DNA of 64,000 nt from Lysinibacillus cavernae (GTDB lineage Bacteria > Bacillota > Bacilli > Bacillales_A > Planococcaceae). The stretch lies in NCBI RefSeq assembly GCF_009724685.1, contig NZ_WMEF01000009.1, positions 1 through 64,000 on the forward strand. Reading direction: 5' to 3'. Under the pieces are notes generated by a model, which saw only the letters and a program-made list of their open reading frames with translations, was not told the origin of the DNA and did not search any database. Positions 19,416 through 31,107 of this stretch are shown here, in pieces; the stretch's first letter is position 1, and every line of letters begins with the position of its first letter. The position numbers and the translations under genes are program-made.

Positions 19416-19814
19416 TTACCAAACGTATGCTAGAACTTCGCCGCCAACTTGTTTAGCGCGAGCTTCTTTATCTGTTAATAAACCTTGTGAAGTTGACACT
19501 AAAGCGATACCAAGACCGTTCAGTACTTTAGGCACTTCATTTGTTTTAGCATATACACGTAGACCAGGTTTAGAAATACGTTTTAAGCCAGTGATAACAC
19601 GCTCGTTATCTTTACCGTATTTTAAGAAGATACGGATAATACCTTGCTTGTTGTCTTCAACATATTCTACGTCACGTACGAAACCTTCGCGCTTTAAAAT
19701 TTCAGCGATTTCTTTTTTCACGTTGGAAGCTGGTACTTCTAACTTCTCGTGACGAACCATGTTCGCATTACGAATGCGAGTAAGCATATCTGCAATCGGA
19801 TCAGTCATTGTCAT
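19416..19814 (-). CDS. rpsH: 30S ribosomal protein S8
   Basis: A protein of 132 residues ([18 protein letters not shown] at the start, GGEVLAYVW at the end). S8 binds helix 21 of 16S rRNA and is a key assembly protein; in E. coli it represses the spc operon. The start ATG 19814 is eight bases from GGAGG. Confidence 0.97.
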   Translation of the reverse strand: MTMTDPIADMLTRIRNANMVRHEKLEVPASNVKKEIAEILKREGFVRDVEYVEDNKQGIIRIFLKYGKDNERVITGLKRISKPGLRVYAKTNEVPKVLNGLGIALVSTSQGLLTDKEARAKQVGGEVLAYVW

Positions 19815-19843
19815 TACATTTACCTCCTTCCCAAATTAGGGGA

Positions 19844-20050
<207 letters not shown>

Positions 20051-20590
20051 CTACTTTTGGAACGGCATACCGAATTGTGTCAATAACTCGCGAGCTTCTT
20101 CGTCAGAGTTCGCTGTCGTTACGATCACGATGTCCATACCGCGTACTTTTGAAACTTTATCGTAATCAATTTCTGGGAAAATTAATTGCTCTTTAACACC
20201 TAAAGTGTAGTTACCGCGACCATCGAATGCTTTTTTAGAAACACCACGGAAGTCACGTACACGAGGAAGTGAGATTGAAATTAATTTGTCCAAGAATTCA
20301 TACATACGCTCACCGCGTAATGTAACTTTAGCACCGATAGGCATACCTTCACGTAAACGGAAACCTGCGATCGATTTTTTCGCTTTAGTTACTACTGGTT
20401 TTTGACCAGTGATAATTGTTAATTCTTCTACAGCTGCATCTAATGCTTTTGAGTTTTGAACAGCATCACCAACACCCATGTTGATAACGATTTTGTCAAC
20501 TTTCGGCAATTGCATAACTGATTTATATCCAAATTTGCTCATAAGAGCAGGAGAAACTTCATTTAAATACTTTTCTTTTAGGCGGCTCAT
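20051..20590 (-). CDS. rplE: 50S ribosomal protein L5
   Basis: A protein of 179 residues ([23 protein letters not shown] near the start, [12 protein letters not shown] at the end). L5 binds 5S rRNA with L18 and forms bridges to S13 and the P-site tRNA. Confidence 0.97.
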   Translation of the reverse strand: MSRLKEKYLNEVSPALMSKFGYKSVMQLPKVDKIVINMGVGDAVQNSKALDAAVEELTIITGQKPVVTKAKKSIAGFRLREGMPIGAKVTLRGERMYEFLDKLISISLPRVRDFRGVSKKAFDGRGNYTLGVKEQLIFPEIDYDKVSKVRGMDIVIVTTANSDEEARELLTQFGMPFQK

Positions 20591-20619
20591 GTGTGTACCT
20601 CCCTTCTTTTATTTACTAA

Positions 20620-20928
20620 TTAGTCGATTACTGCACCTGATTTTTTTGCAACACGAACTTTTTTACCGTTTTCGATTTTATAACCTACACGAGTCGGCTC
20701 GCCAGATTTAGGATCGATTAGCATTACGTTCGAAACGTGAATTGCAGCCTCTTGGCTTACAATCCCACCTTGTGGATTCAATTGGTTAGGTTTAACGTGT
20801 TTTTTCACGATATTTACACCTTCAACAAGAACGCGATCTTGTTTAGGGAAAGCAGCTAGGATTACTCCTTCTTTGCCTTTGTCCTTACCAGTGATAACCT
20901 TAACCTTGTCACCTTTTTTTACATGCAT
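20620..20928 (-). CDS. rplX: 50S ribosomal protein L24
   Basis: A protein of 102 residues with an N-terminal KOW motif ([18 protein letters not shown], 4-21). L24 is one of the two initiator proteins of 50S assembly and lies near the tunnel exit. Confidence 0.97.
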   Translation of the reverse strand: MHVKKGDKVKVITGKDKGKEGVILAAFPKQDRVLVEGVNIVKKHVKPNQLNPQGGIVSQEAAIHVSNVMLIDPKSGEPTRVGYKIENGKKVRVAKKSGAVID

Positions 20929-20963
20929 GCTGTCGCACCTCCTTGATTGGCACTATCATGAAA

Positions 20964-21332
20964 TTAAAGAACTTCTGGAGCTAGAGAAACGATTTTCATG
21001 AAGTTGCTGTCACGTAATTCACGTGCAACAGGTCCGAAAATACGAGTTCCGCGTGGTGATTTATCATCACGAATAATTACACAAGCATTTTCATCAAATT
21101 TGATGTACGTGCCGTCTTTACGACGAACGCCTGACTTAGTACGAACGATAACAGCTTTAACAACGTCACCCTTCTTGACAACGCCACCTGGTGTTGCTTT
21201 CTTAACTGTACAAACAACGATATCACCGATGTTAGCAGTTTTACGGCCAGAGCCACCAAGCACTTTAATTGTAAGAACTTCACGTGCACCTGAGTTGTCA
21301 GCAACTTTCATACGACTTTCTTGTTGGATCAC
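20964..21332 (-). CDS. rplN: 50S ribosomal protein L14
   Basis: A beta-barrel protein of 122 residues ([18 protein letters not shown] at the start) with the signature [23 protein letters not shown] (54-76). It contacts 16S helix 14 to form an intersubunit bridge and is a binding site for ribosome silencing factor RsfS. Confidence 0.97.
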   Translation of the reverse strand: MIQQESRMKVADNSGAREVLTIKVLGGSGRKTANIGDIVVCTVKKATPGGVVKKGDVVKAVIVRTKSGVRRKDGTYIKFDENACVIIRDDKSPRGTRIFGPVARELRDSNFMKIVSLAPEVL

Positions 21333-21374
21333 TTAGGTTACCTCCCTTCGGAAATGGTTGTTCCGAAATAGTTA

Positions 21375-21638
21375 TTAAATAATAACCGCTTTTTCTACAA
21401 CTTCAACTAGACGGAAACGTTTAGTAGCTGATAGCGGGCGAGTCTCCATGATACGTACGATATCACCGATTTTCGCTTGGTTTTGCTCATCATGAGTTTT
21501 AAACTTTTTAGAGTATTTTACACGTTTACCGTAAAGCTTGTGCTTTTTGTGAGTTTCAACTAAAACAGTAATAGTTTTATCCATTTTATCTGAAACAACG
21601 CGGCCCGTGTAAACTTTGCGTTGATTACGCTCAGTCAT
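21375..21638 (-). CDS. rpsQ: 30S ribosomal protein S17
   Basis: An OB-fold protein of 87 residues with [17 protein letters not shown] (12-28) and [19 protein letters not shown] (62-80). It binds the 5' domain of 16S rRNA early in assembly. It follows rpmC by 18 bases. Confidence 0.97.
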   Translation of the reverse strand: MTERNQRKVYTGRVVSDKMDKTITVLVETHKKHKLYGKRVKYSKKFKTHDEQNQAKIGDIVRIMETRPLSATKRFRLVEVVEKAVII

Positions 21639-21656
21639 ACTTGAAAACCTCCTTTA

Positions 21657-22281
<625 letters not shown>

Positions 22282-22282
22282 A

Positions 22283-22936
22283 TTATTTGCCTCCTTCCAC
22301 AGATTTCTTCGTAGGAAGAACTTCACCACGGTAGATCCATACTTTAACGCCTAATTTACCGTAAGTAGTGTCAGCTTCTGCGTGTGCATAATCAATGTCA
22401 GCACGTAGAGTATGAAGTGGAACAGTTCCTTCACTATAGTGTTCAGCACGCGCGATATCAGCGCCACCTAAACGACCAGATACTTGTGTTTTAATTCCTT
22501 TTGCACCAGCACGAATTGTGCGTTGGATCGCTTGCTTTTGCGCACGACGGAATGATACACGGTTTTCTAATTGACGAGCGATGTTTTCAGCTACTAGACG
22601 AGCGTCAAGATCTGCACGTTTAATTTCAATAATGTTGATGTGTACACGTTTACCAGTTAAATCGCTAAGGTATTTACGAAGATTTTCAACTTCAGTACCA
22701 CCTTTACCGATTACCATACCTGGTTTCGCAGTGTGAATTGTAATGTTTACACGGTTTGCAGCACGTTCGATTTCTACTTTAGAAACAGAAGCGTCTTTAA
22801 GAGCCGTTTCAATATATTTACGCACTTTGATGTCTTCGTGAAGTAGAGTTGCATAGTCTTTTTCAGCGTACCATTTTGACTCCCAGTCACGAATAATACC
22901 AACGCGTAGTCCTATTGGATGTACTTTTTGACCCAC
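22283..22936 (-). CDS. rpsC: 30S ribosomal protein S3
   Basis: A protein of 217 residues with an N-terminal type II KH domain ([16 protein letters not shown], about 76-91) and a C-terminal S3 domain ([17 protein letters not shown]). It forms part of the mRNA entry and helicase site with S4 and S5. Confidence 0.97.
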   Translation of the reverse strand: MGQKVHPIGLRVGIIRDWESKWYAEKDYATLLHEDIKVRKYIETALKDASVSKVEIERAANRVNITIHTAKPGMVIGKGGTEVENLRKYLSDLTGKRVHINIIEIKRADLDARLVAENIARQLENRVSFRRAQKQAIQRTIRAGAKGIKTQVSGRLGGADIARAEHYSEGTVPLHTLRADIDYAHAEADTTYGKLGVKVWIYRGEVLPTKKSVEGGK

Positions 22937-22939
22937 GGA

Positions 22940-23284
22940 TTAACCCTCCTTCTTCTCAGATACCACTAGAGTGATGTGGCTTGTGCGTTTGTTAATTGCG
23001 CTTGCACGTCCTTGCGCACGTGGACGGAAACGTTTTAAAGTTGGACCTTCATCAACGAACACTTCAGAAACTACTAAAGAGTTGATGTCAAGATCGTAGT
23101 TGTGCTCAGCGTTTGCAACTGCAGATTTTAATACTTTCTCAACGACTGGAGACGCCGCTTTTGGAGTATGACGTAAAATTGCAACTGCTTCACCAACTTG
23201 CTTGCCTCGGATTAAGTCTACAACTAGACGTACTTTGCGAGGAGCAATGCGTACTGTACGAGCGATAGCTTTAGCTTGTGTCAT
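22940..23284 (-). CDS. rplV: 50S ribosomal protein L22
   Basis: A protein of 114 residues ([20 protein letters not shown] at the start). The extended beta-hairpin tip (around [18 protein letters not shown], 81-98) lines the exit tunnel; mutations there give macrolide resistance in other species, and I see no insertion or deletion here. The gene ends three bases before rpsC. Confidence 0.97.
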   Translation of the reverse strand: MTQAKAIARTVRIAPRKVRLVVDLIRGKQVGEAVAILRHTPKAASPVVEKVLKSAVANAEHNYDLDINSLVVSEVFVDEGPTLKRFRPRAQGRASAINKRTSHITLVVSEKKEG

Positions 23285-23306
23285 TAGGATTTACCTCCTC
23301 TCAAAA

Positions 23307-23585
23307 TTAGCGTCTTGTTTTCTTGTCGTCTGCACCGTGACCTTTGTAAGTACGTGTCGGTGCGAACTCACCAAGTTTATGGCCTACCATATCTTCTGTT
23401 ACGTATACAGGAACATGTTTACGTCCATCATATACAGCAATCGTTAAACCGATGAAGTTCGGGAAGATTGTAGAACGGCGTGACCAAGTTTTGATAACTT
23501 GTTTTTTCTCAGAAGCCTCTTGTACTTCCACTTTTTTCATTAAGTGGTCATCGACAAAAGGTCCTTTTTTCAAGCTGCGACCCAT
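23307..23585 (-). CDS. rpsS: 30S ribosomal protein S19
   Basis: A protein of 92 residues starting [18 protein letters not shown], with [16 protein letters not shown] near the end. A head protein that works with S13 and contacts L5. Confidence 0.97.
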   Translation of the reverse strand: MGRSLKKGPFVDDHLMKKVEVQEASEKKQVIKTWSRRSTIFPNFIGLTIAVYDGRKHVPVYVTEDMVGHKLGEFAPTRTYKGHGADDKKTRR

Positions 23586-23645
23586 GTAGGAACCTCCCTC
23601 CGTGATTCCACCACGGCTCTCACATAGAACCGTAGTTTAACCACT

Positions 23646-24476
23646 TTATTTTTTACGACTACGGATGATAAATTTATCCGATTTGTTTTTCTTCTTGCGA
23701 GTTTTGTAACCAAGTGCTGGTTTACCCCAAGGAGTCATTGGTGATTTACGTCCGATTGGTGAACGTCCTTCACCACCACCGTGTGGGTGATCGTTAGGGT
23801 TCATTACAGAACCACGAACAGTTGGGCGTTTACCTAACCAACGGCTACGACCTGCTTTACCGATGTGTACAAGTTCGTGTTGTTCATTACCTACTTGACC
23901 AATTGTAGCACGGCAAGTAGCAAGAACTAAACGTACTTCACCAGATTGCAGACGAACAATTACGTATTTATCTTCACGGCCAAGTACTTGCGCAGAAGTA
24001 CCAGCAGAACGTACTAATTGTCCACCTTTACCAGGTTTTAACTCGATGTTATGGATTGTAGTACCCATTGGAATGTTTGCTAATGGTAATGCATTACCTA
24101 CTTTAATATCAGCATCTGGACCAGAAACGATTGTTTGACCAACCTCTAGACCTTTAGGTGCTAAGATGTAAGCTTTTGCTCCATCAGCATAGTTGATTAA
24201 TGCGATATTCGCAGAACGGTTTGGATCATATTCAATAGTAGCAACTTTTGCCGGAATGCCATCTTTAACACGTTTGAAATCGATGACACGGTATTGCTTC
24301 TTATGACCACCACCATGATGACGAACAGTGATTTTACCTTGGTTGTTACGACCAGCTTTGCGTTTAGTTGGTTCAAGCAATGATTTCTCAGGCTTGTTAG
24401 TTGTAATTTCCGCAAAGTCTAAAGACGTCATATTACGACGACCATTAGAGGTAGGTTTATACTTTTTAATCGCCAT
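23646..24476 (-). CDS. rplB: 50S ribosomal protein L2
   Basis: A protein of 276 residues with an OB fold and an SH3-like domain. The C-terminal stretch [20 protein letters not shown] contains the conserved histidine near the peptidyl-transferase centre. L2 is required for subunit association and tRNA binding. Confidence 0.97.
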   Translation of the reverse strand: MAIKKYKPTSNGRRNMTSLDFAEITTNKPEKSLLEPTKRKAGRNNQGKITVRHHGGGHKKQYRVIDFKRVKDGIPAKVATIEYDPNRSANIALINYADGAKAYILAPKGLEVGQTIVSGPDADIKVGNALPLANIPMGTTIHNIELKPGKGGQLVRSAGTSAQVLGREDKYVIVRLQSGEVRLVLATCRATIGQVGNEQHELVHIGKAGRSRWLGKRPTVRGSVMNPNDHPHGGGEGRSPIGRKSPMTPWGKPALGYKTRKKKNKSDKFIIRSRKK

Positions 24477-24523
24477 TGTGTTTCCCTCCTTCTTGAGTGT
24501 TCAAATCATAAATCCTTAAAGGA

Positions 24524-24808
24524 TTACACTTCGAATAATTCAATTTCTTTACTATCAGCAGTTAATTTAACAATCGCTTTACGACGTTTGTTAGTGTATC
24601 CACCGTAACGGCCAACGCGCTTGAATTTACCTTTGTAGTTAAGAACGTTTACTTTCTCAACTTTTACGCCAAAGATTTCTTCTACAGCGTCTTTTACTTG
24701 AGTTTTGTTAGCGCGAGTGTCTACTTCAAAAGTATACTTTTTCTCTGCCATAAGTTCTGAAGAACGCTCAGTAATGACCGGACGTTTTAAAATATCACGT
24801 GCTTCCAT
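24524..24808 (-). CDS. rplW: 50S ribosomal protein L23
   Basis: A protein of 94 residues ([20 protein letters not shown] at the start; [16 protein letters not shown] at 53-68). It is the main docking site for trigger factor and SRP at the tunnel exit. Its ATG overlaps the end of rplD by one base. Confidence 0.97.
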   Translation of the reverse strand: MEARDILKRPVITERSSELMAEKKYTFEVDTRANKTQVKDAVEEIFGVKVEKVNVLNYKGKFKRVGRYGGYTNKRRKAIVKLTADSKEIELFEV

Positions 24809-25431
24809 TATCCAAGCACCTCCTCAACTTTTTCTACTGCAGCTTTTGTGAATACAACTTTTTCATGGCCTAAAAGATCAAGAACGTTGATTCCGTTTGC
24901 AGTTAAAACTGTTACACCAGGGATGTTACGAGCAGATAATGCTACGTTTTCATCTAGGTCAGCAGTTACGAATAAAGATTTTTTCTCTAGAGAAAGATCT
25001 TTAAGAATTTTTGTGAATTCTTTTGTTTTTGGTGCTGCTAGAGTTAGAGCATCAAGAACTAAGAAGTTTTGTTCTACAACTTTAGCTGATAAAGCAGATT
25101 TAAGAGCTAAGCGACGAACTTTTTTAGGTAACTTATAAGAATAGCTACGTGGAGTTGGACCGAATACGATACCACCGCCGCGCCATTGTGGAGAACGGAT
25201 AGAACCTTGACGAGCACGACCAGTTCCTTTTTGACGCCATGGTTTACGACCACCACCAGCAACTTCAGAACGGTTTTTAACCTTATGATTACCTTGACGA
25301 AGAGAAGCGCGTTGTGCTACTACAGCGTCGAATAATACTGCTTCATTTGGCTCGATTCCGAAGATCGCTTCGTTTAACTCGATTTCACCAACTGAAGCAC
25401 CTGTTTGACTAAGTACAGATACCTTTGTCAT
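24808..25431 (-). CDS. rplD: 50S ribosomal protein L4
   Basis: A protein of 207 residues. A globular domain carries a long loop (about 43-100, with [22 protein letters not shown]) that reaches the exit-tunnel constriction. In E. coli L4 represses the S10 operon through its leader, and the structured leader before rpsJ makes similar control plausible here. Confidence 0.97.
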   Translation of the reverse strand: MTKVSVLSQTGASVGEIELNEAIFGIEPNEAVLFDAVVAQRASLRQGNHKVKNRSEVAGGGRKPWRQKGTGRARQGSIRSPQWRGGGIVFGPTPRSYSYKLPKKVRRLALKSALSAKVVEQNFLVLDALTLAAPKTKEFTKILKDLSLEKKSLFVTADLDENVALSARNIPGVTVLTANGINVLDLLGHEKVVFTKAAVEKVEEVLG

Positions 25432-25457
25432 TCCTGTTTCCTCCTTTCTTGAAGTGA

Positions 25458-26087
25458 TTACTTAGCTTTAATTGCAGTTTTAACTGTAACTAGAGCTTTT
25501 TTAGAACCAGGAACATTACCTTTAACAAGTAGTAAGTTACGTTCCGCATCAACTTTCACGATTTCTAAGTTTTGGATTGTAACTACAGTGCCACCCATTT
25601 GACCAGGTAATTTCTTTTGTTTGAATACGCGGTTCGGAGCAACTGGACCCATTGAACCAGGACGACGGTGGTAACGAGAACCGTGGGCCATAGGACCACG
25701 AGATTGTCCGTGGCGTTTAATTACACCTTGGAAACCTTTACCTTTAGTAACACCAGTTACATCAATTACATCGCCTTCTGCGAAAATTTCTACTTTGACT
25801 TCTTGACCAACTTCGTATTCTCCAACGTTTACGTTACGGAATTCACGAATGAAGCGCTTAGGAGCAGTGTTCGCTTTTGCTACGTGACCTTGTGCAGGTT
25901 TGTTAGAAAGCTTAACGCGCTTGTCTTCGAAACCAACTTGAATTGCTTCGTAGCCGTCTGTTTCAACAGTTTTCTTTTGAAGAACTACGTTTGGAGTAGC
26001 TTCGATAACTGTTACCGGGATTAAATCGCCGTTTTCAGCGAAAACTTGAGTCATACCAATTTTTCTACCTAAGATTCCTTTAGCCAT
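25458..26087 (-). CDS. rplC: 50S ribosomal protein L3
   Basis: A protein of 209 residues starting [15 protein letters not shown]. The long central extension ([21 protein letters not shown]) reaches the peptidyl-transferase centre and is the region where linezolid and tiamulin resistance mutations arise in other species; it looks wild type. L3 is an initiator of 50S assembly. Confidence 0.97.
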   Translation of the reverse strand: MAKGILGRKIGMTQVFAENGDLIPVTVIEATPNVVLQKKTVETDGYEAIQVGFEDKRVKLSNKPAQGHVAKANTAPKRFIREFRNVNVGEYEVGQEVKVEIFAEGDVIDVTGVTKGKGFQGVIKRHGQSRGPMAHGSRYHRRPGSMGPVAPNRVFKQKKLPGQMGGTVVTIQNLEIVKVDAERNLLLVKGNVPGSKKALVTVKTAIKAK

Positions 26088-26133
26088 TTGTCACACCTCC
26101 TGTAAGTTTTGAAAAGTTATATTGTTTTTACCA

Positions 26134-26570
<437 letters not shown>

Positions 26571-26599
26571 ATTATATACAATAAAAAAAGAATAAGCAA
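26571..26599 (-). promoter_or_regulatory. Promoter of the S10 operon
   Basis: TTGCTT (26599-26594), 17 bases, a perfect TATAAT (26576-26571), preceded by an AT-rich stretch. Confidence 0.8.
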
Positions 26600-26749
26600 G
26601 TCTTTTCGCTAAATTCTTTTAAATGTTGCAGATATTCTTAGTACTACTATTTCTTCGCTTTATTAAGCCGTTTATTAGTATATAAAATTTCAATACATAT
26701 TGCAACACTTAAGGCTGTCACATCAACATTTCCGAACTTTTCAAACAAC

Positions 26750-26788
26750 TTTAAAAGAAAGTAGTTTCTATAGATAAAGAAACTACTT
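26750..26788 (-). terminator. Intrinsic terminator after the antiporter-family gene
   Basis: On the minus strand AAGTAGTTTC and GAAACTACTT form a 10-bp stem followed by TCTTTT. Confidence 0.85.
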
Positions 26789-26794
26789 CTTACT

Positions 26795-28105
26795 TTATAG
26801 AAAGAACACACATGCAATCCAACCAAATACAATCAATGGAATGTTAATGAAAATAAATGTAGGCACACAGGTATCCCAAATATGATGATGTTGTCCGTCG
26901 ACATTTAAACCTGCAGTTGGTCCTAGTGTAGAATCTGAGGCTGGTGAACCTGCATCACCTAAAGCACCTGCTGTACCAATTAAACAAACGATTGCTAAAG
27001 GACTCATACCCAACCCTTGCGCAAGAGGAACAAATAGTGTCGCAATAATAGGTACTGTTGCAAAGGAAGAACCAATCCCCATTGTCACAACTAACCCTAT
27101 GACTAACATGATGAAGACAGCTAAACTTCTGTTTCCTTTTAGAATGGTTGTAGAACTTGTAATTAAGCTATCAACATGACCTGTAGCATTAATGACTGAT
27201 GCAAAACCATTTGCGGCAATCATGACAAAGCCAATAAAGGCCATCATTTTCATTCCTTCAGAAAGAATGTCATCAGCCTCTTTCCATTTAAGTGCACCTG
27301 TAAAATACATAATCATGATACCTGCAAAAGAACCTACAATCATCGAATCTGTTAACACTTGAGCACATAATGATACAACTAATGCGAGAACTGTGGAAAA
27401 CATAACAAATTTGCTGATGTTAACATGTAAAGATTCAATCTCTATTTCATTATGCTTATAATGCCGTGGCTTGCGATAAACAGCAAAGGCGATCATCAAA
27501 CCAATCAACATACCGAGCACTGGAATTGCCATTGCTTTCGGTACATCACGTGAAGATACTTCCATACCAGCCTCTGACACTTGTGTAGCGACGATATCTT
27601 GAAAGATTGCTCCAAATCCAGCAGGCACAAAGCTATAAGTACCAATTAAACCTACTGCAATTAAGGTTGCTACTATACGTCGATCAACATTCAACATATT
27701 TAATATTTTTAAAATGGGAGGAATCAATAATGGAATGAAGGCAATATGAATAGGAATGATATTTTGAGATAAAATAGACATCAAGAAAATAAGGAAAAAA
27801 ATTAAGATCTTCACTAAACCTTTTCGGTTACTTTTACCATTTAAAATTTTTAACATTCCTGCAATCATCAACTCAGGTATTCCGGTTTTGGCAATGGCGA
27901 TGGCAAAGCCACCAAGTAGGCCATAACTTAATGCAATAGTTGCACCTGCCCCTAACCCATCTGTAAATGATTCAACTGTTGCCTCAATGCCCATTCCACT
28001 TGTTAGACCACCTACAAAGGCACCTAACACTAAGGAAAGAACAACATTGATGCGTAGCAAGCTTAATATTAACATAACGGCAACCGCCAAAATTACTGCA
28101 TTCAT
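26795..28105 (-). CDS. Na+/H+ antiporter-family (NhaC/YuiF-like) membrane carrier
   Basis: A polytopic protein of 436 residues with about eleven to twelve hydrophobic helices. The motif GDAGSPASDSTLGPTAG near the C-terminus (with the preceding GTAGALGDAG) is characteristic of a bacterial carrier family annotated as Na+/H+ antiporters and related to B. subtilis YuiF. The substrate cannot be read from sequence; amino-acid transport has also been suggested for relatives. I start at ATG 28105 (MNAVILAV), where a weak AGTGAG site exists, rather than 28123. It is a single gene with its own promoter (28147-28175) and terminator. Confidence 0.65.
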   Translation of the reverse strand: MNAVILAVAVMLILSLLRINVVLSLVLGAFVGGLTSGMGIEATVESFTDGLGAGATIALSYGLLGGFAIAIAKTGIPELMIAGMLKILNGKSNRKGLVKILIFFLIFLMSILSQNIIPIHIAFIPLLIPPILKILNMLNVDRRIVATLIAVGLIGTYSFVPAGFGAIFQDIVATQVSEAGMEVSSRDVPKAMAIPVLGMLIGLMIAFAVYRKPRHYKHNEIEIESLHVNISKFVMFSTVLALVVSLCAQVLTDSMIVGSFAGIMIMYFTGALKWKEADDILSEGMKMMAFIGFVMIAANGFASVINATGHVDSLITSSTTILKGNRSLAVFIMLVIGLVVTMGIGSSFATVPIIATLFVPLAQGLGMSPLAIVCLIGTAGALGDAGSPASDSTLGPTAGLNVDGQHHHIWDTCVPTFIFINIPLIVFGWIACVFFL

Positions 28106-28146
28106 TGTTACACTCACTTTCATACGCTAAATTACTAACATGTTAA

Positions 28147-28175
28147 ACTTTATTATTCTGATAATTGAAAGTCAA
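28147..28175 (-). promoter_or_regulatory. Promoter of the antiporter-family gene
   Basis: TTGACT (28175-28170), 17 bases, TAAAGT (28152-28147). Good -35, weak -10. Confidence 0.5.
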
Positions 28176-28208
28176 GAGTTTTTGCCCTATCAAAGCTTTT
28201 ATACAGAT

Positions 28209-28250
28209 TAAAAAAACAGTGTGAGGATTTATAGTTCATCACACTGTTTT
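28209..28250 (-). terminator. Intrinsic terminator after the Bce-type permease gene
   Basis: AAACAGTGTGA and TCACACTGTTT form an 11-bp stem with a 14-base loop and T-runs on either strand. Confidence 0.88.
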
Positions 28251-28270
28251 TGAGTTTCTATCTATATAAT

Positions 28271-30250
28271 TTACAAAGATTCTCGAACCACTTTTTTATA
28301 ATACCCTACCGAAAGAATAGCAAAGATCGTATACAACGCTATATAACAGCACATCGCAATCCACAAGGGCGCCGTTAACTCTGTGCCAAATAAAAACCAT
28401 CCTGACTTAACAGCAAAATAGCTATGCAATAATCCAATAACTAATGGAACACCGAAGTTAAAAGCTTGCTTCATATAAATGCCCTTCATGATATCCCTTT
28501 CTGCAAAACCAATCTTTCTGAGGATTGTATAGGAACCACGCTCTTCCTCTGCCTCAGACATTTGTTTAAAGTACAGTATACTACCCGTTGTCATTAAGAA
28601 TGCTAAACCTAAAAATGCTGTTGTAAAAATTGTAAGACCTAAAGATTCTATATTGTCTTTACGTTTTCCTTCATAGGAGGATTGTGTATATTGCTGTGTT
28701 TTACCTTTATCATCTTTAGCTGTAATATCACCAGCATTTGTTTGATTATATAATTTCTCGGCTGTTTCTAGATTTTCTTTTGATTTTAGTGTAATGGTTG
28801 TTTGTTGATGCCAAGGATACAGCTCTGATTGCGTAGTTAGACTTTTAAACATATCATCTGTTACAACAAAGATAGGGCCTCCTCCCCCAGCCGTTACAAT
28901 ACCACTTATAATACTTTTATCGTGAACATCTACTACATGAAAAGTTTCTTCAAGCTCACCTGCTGATACGACAACATCATGATCTTTCTCTAATGGGAAC
29001 ATCTCAGCCATGTACCCGCCATAGTTAGTTAAAATAACTTCATTGCCCGATAATGAGGCTTCAGGAACACGCTGCTGGTAATCAGAAAGTGGAATGGTAT
29101 AGATTGTTCCCTCCATCGTATATAAAGGGTTATCTTGTTGTTTTTTAGACATCAATTGACCTACAGAAGCTGTTACTCCTTGCAAACGATAATCTACTTT
29201 ATCAAACCCAATGTTATTTTTCCCTAACTCCTCTAGGAATGTCTGCCCCTGCTCTTCTAGCAATATGAAATCACCAGGTACTTGACTATATGCAGATGCC
29301 TCTGAGGAATAGTAGGCGATATAGGATAGTGTTGTTACCCCGAGAGATACGCCAGTTAACACGGTAATAAGTGTTAATGACTTTGCGTTGCTTTTCATGC
29401 GATGCATAATAGGTGTTAATGCTAATACATCCTGGATAGATAGATGCCCTTTTTTCTTTAAACGAATAGTATTCATAATAAATGCTACAGAAAAACGAAA
29501 GACTAGAAATGTCCCACCTATTGTAGTAGCTAAAATGATAATCATATTAATAAATAAGTTACCAGCTGATTCAATATCAAACAGCTTTGTTGACGCATAG
29601 TAGCCATAAACAATCAGCACTAGCCCCATAAAGCCAATCGCCATTTGTATTGCACTAAAACGTCTCACACGCTCGTCTGCTTGTTTGGCAGCGCTAAATA
29701 AAGATAACAATGAAACATGATGGATCATCCAAGCCATTTGTACAAGAACGATGATCAATAGAATAGCAAATACAATCATCGACTGCTGTAATGCCTGGGT
29801 ACTAAATGTCATGGTCACAAGAGCTTCTTTTTCAAGTACACGTAATAAAATCATGGCAAATACACGTGAGCTAAAAAAGCCAGCCAGCATACCTAAAATA
29901 ACAGCTCCAACAAATAATAAAATGTTTTCGATTGCTAATAAGCGTACAATCAGTCCCTTTGTCATACCAATCAATTGATACAAACCTATTTCTTTACTAC
30001 GGCGCTTCATAAATAAATGATTTGCATAGAGGACGAAGAATAAAACGATAAAATACAAAATATAAGTTGCTGCTTTAAATCCTGCAGTAGCCGTTCCACT
30101 CATTTGAACTGCATCCCATACTTCAGCATTATTTTGCAATGTGACAAAGGAAAAATATAAAGTAACACTAAAAATAAGTGCAAAGAAATATAAATAGTAG
30201 TGCTTCATATTTTTCTTCATACTTCTCAGCACTAACTTACTAAGACTCAT
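28271..30250 (-). CDS. Bce-type ABC transporter permease (peptide-antibiotic detoxification)
   Basis: A protein of 659 residues in the BceB/VraG group of FtsX-like permeases. Ten helices are expected: pairs and triplets at the N-terminus, then a large extracellular domain (roughly residues 310-515) between helices 7 and 8, which in BceB recognises the target and signals to the kinase, and three C-terminal helices. Relatives protect against bacitracin, lantibiotics or mersacidin-like peptides by freeing lipid II-cycle targets; the ligand here is unknown. Start ATG 30250 behind AGGCGGTG; the GTG at 30259 falls in that site. It overlaps the ATPase gene by 11 bases. Confidence 0.85.
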   Translation of the reverse strand: MSLSKLVLRSMKKNMKHYYLYFFALIFSVTLYFSFVTLQNNAEVWDAVQMSGTATAGFKAATYILYFIVLFFVLYANHLFMKRRSKEIGLYQLIGMTKGLIVRLLAIENILLFVGAVILGMLAGFFSSRVFAMILLRVLEKEALVTMTFSTQALQQSMIVFAILLIIVLVQMAWMIHHVSLLSLFSAAKQADERVRRFSAIQMAIGFMGLVLIVYGYYASTKLFDIESAGNLFINMIIILATTIGGTFLVFRFSVAFIMNTIRLKKKGHLSIQDVLALTPIMHRMKSNAKSLTLITVLTGVSLGVTTLSYIAYYSSEASAYSQVPGDFILLEEQGQTFLEELGKNNIGFDKVDYRLQGVTASVGQLMSKKQQDNPLYTMEGTIYTIPLSDYQQRVPEASLSGNEVILTNYGGYMAEMFPLEKDHDVVVSAGELEETFHVVDVHDKSIISGIVTAGGGGPIFVVTDDMFKSLTTQSELYPWHQQTTITLKSKENLETAEKLYNQTNAGDITAKDDKGKTQQYTQSSYEGKRKDNIESLGLTIFTTAFLGLAFLMTTGSILYFKQMSEAEEERGSYTILRKIGFAERDIMKGIYMKQAFNFGVPLVIGLLHSYFAVKSGWFLFGTELTAPLWIAMCCYIALYTIFAILSVGYYKKVVRESL

Positions 30251-31001
30251 AACCGTCACCGCCTAGCACACTCTGTGTATGCATGATCTCTTGGAAAAAC
30301 GCCTGTCTTGTTTTGTTACCCTTATAAAGCTCACTATAAATAAGACCGTCCTTTAAAAATAATACTCGTGTACAGAAGCTTGCAGCTACAGCATCATGCG
30401 TAACCATCATGATTGTTGCTTCTTTTGTCTCATTAATGTTTTGTAGATTGTGGAGCAAGGCAGTAGCTGATTTAGAGTCTAATGCACCAGTAGGCTCATC
30501 TGCGAAGACCAATGACGGATTTGTAATAAGTGCACGAGCAGCAGATGTACGCTGTTTTTGCCCACCGGATATTTCGTTAGGATATTTATTTAAAATTTCA
30601 GTGATACCAAGTAAGGTTGTTAGCTCCTTCACACGACTTTCCGCAACAGCTTTCGGTAATTTGCTGATGGCTAATGGTAAAAGTATATTCTCTTTTACTG
30701 TTAGCGTATCTAGTAAATTATAATCTTGAAATATGAATCCGAGCTGCTCTCGACGGAAGTTCGCTAAAGCCTTTTCTTTCATACCACGTAAATTATGACC
30801 ATTTATTTCAATAACACCTTCTGTCGCAAAGTCAATTGAGCATAAGACATTTAAAAGTGTTGTTTTACCTGAGCCAGAAGGTCCCATAATTCCTACAAAT
30901 TCACCTTTATTCACTTCCAAATCAATACCCTTTAACACCTCTTGAGCTGTTGATTTTTTCCCATACACTTTTTTTATTTTACGACCAATTAAGACTGTCA
31001 C
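30240..31001 (-). CDS. Bce-type ABC transporter ATPase
   Basis: An ATPase of 253 residues with Walker [10 protein letters not shown] (40-48), the signature [15 protein letters not shown], Walker [14 protein letters not shown] and the switch histidine in MVTHD. It belongs to the MacB/BceA-type ATPases that pair with FtsX-like permeases. Start GTG 31001 follows AAAGGGG by about nine bases; the frame further upstream has no site. The gene follows the kinase after a terminator-like operator (31080-31107). Confidence 0.85.
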   Translation of the reverse strand: MTVLIGRKIKKVYGKKSTAQEVLKGIDLEVNKGEFVGIMGPSGSGKTTLLNVLCSIDFATEGVIEINGHNLRGMKEKALANFRREQLGFIFQDYNLLDTLTVKENILLPLAISKLPKAVAESRVKELTTLLGITEILNKYPNEISGGQKQRTSAARALITNPSLVFADEPTGALDSKSATALLHNLQNINETKEATIMMVTHDAVAASFCTRVLFLKDGLIYSELYKGNKTRQAFFQEIMHTQSVLGGDGYES

Positions 31002-31067
31002 TTGATAACGCCCCTTTCTATATTCCAAGTGTACCCTGTCGCTCCTATCAGTTCGTGCGTTTTACAT

Positions 31068-31107
31068 GACAATATAAAAAGGTAGGTGACAATTTCGTCA
31101 TCTACCT
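31068..31107 (-). promoter_or_regulatory. Inverted repeat: terminator of the two-component genes and probable BceR-type operator
   Basis: AGGTAGATGAC and GTCACCTACCT (minus strand) form an 11-bp stem with a six-base loop and TTTTTAT after it, an intrinsic terminator that contains the kinase stop codon. Its centre, ATGACGAAATTGTCAC, closely resembles the inverted repeat I recall for BceR-type regulators (GTGAC-GAAAA-TGTCAC), and it lies upstream of the ABC genes that such regulators induce. Confidence 0.6.
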
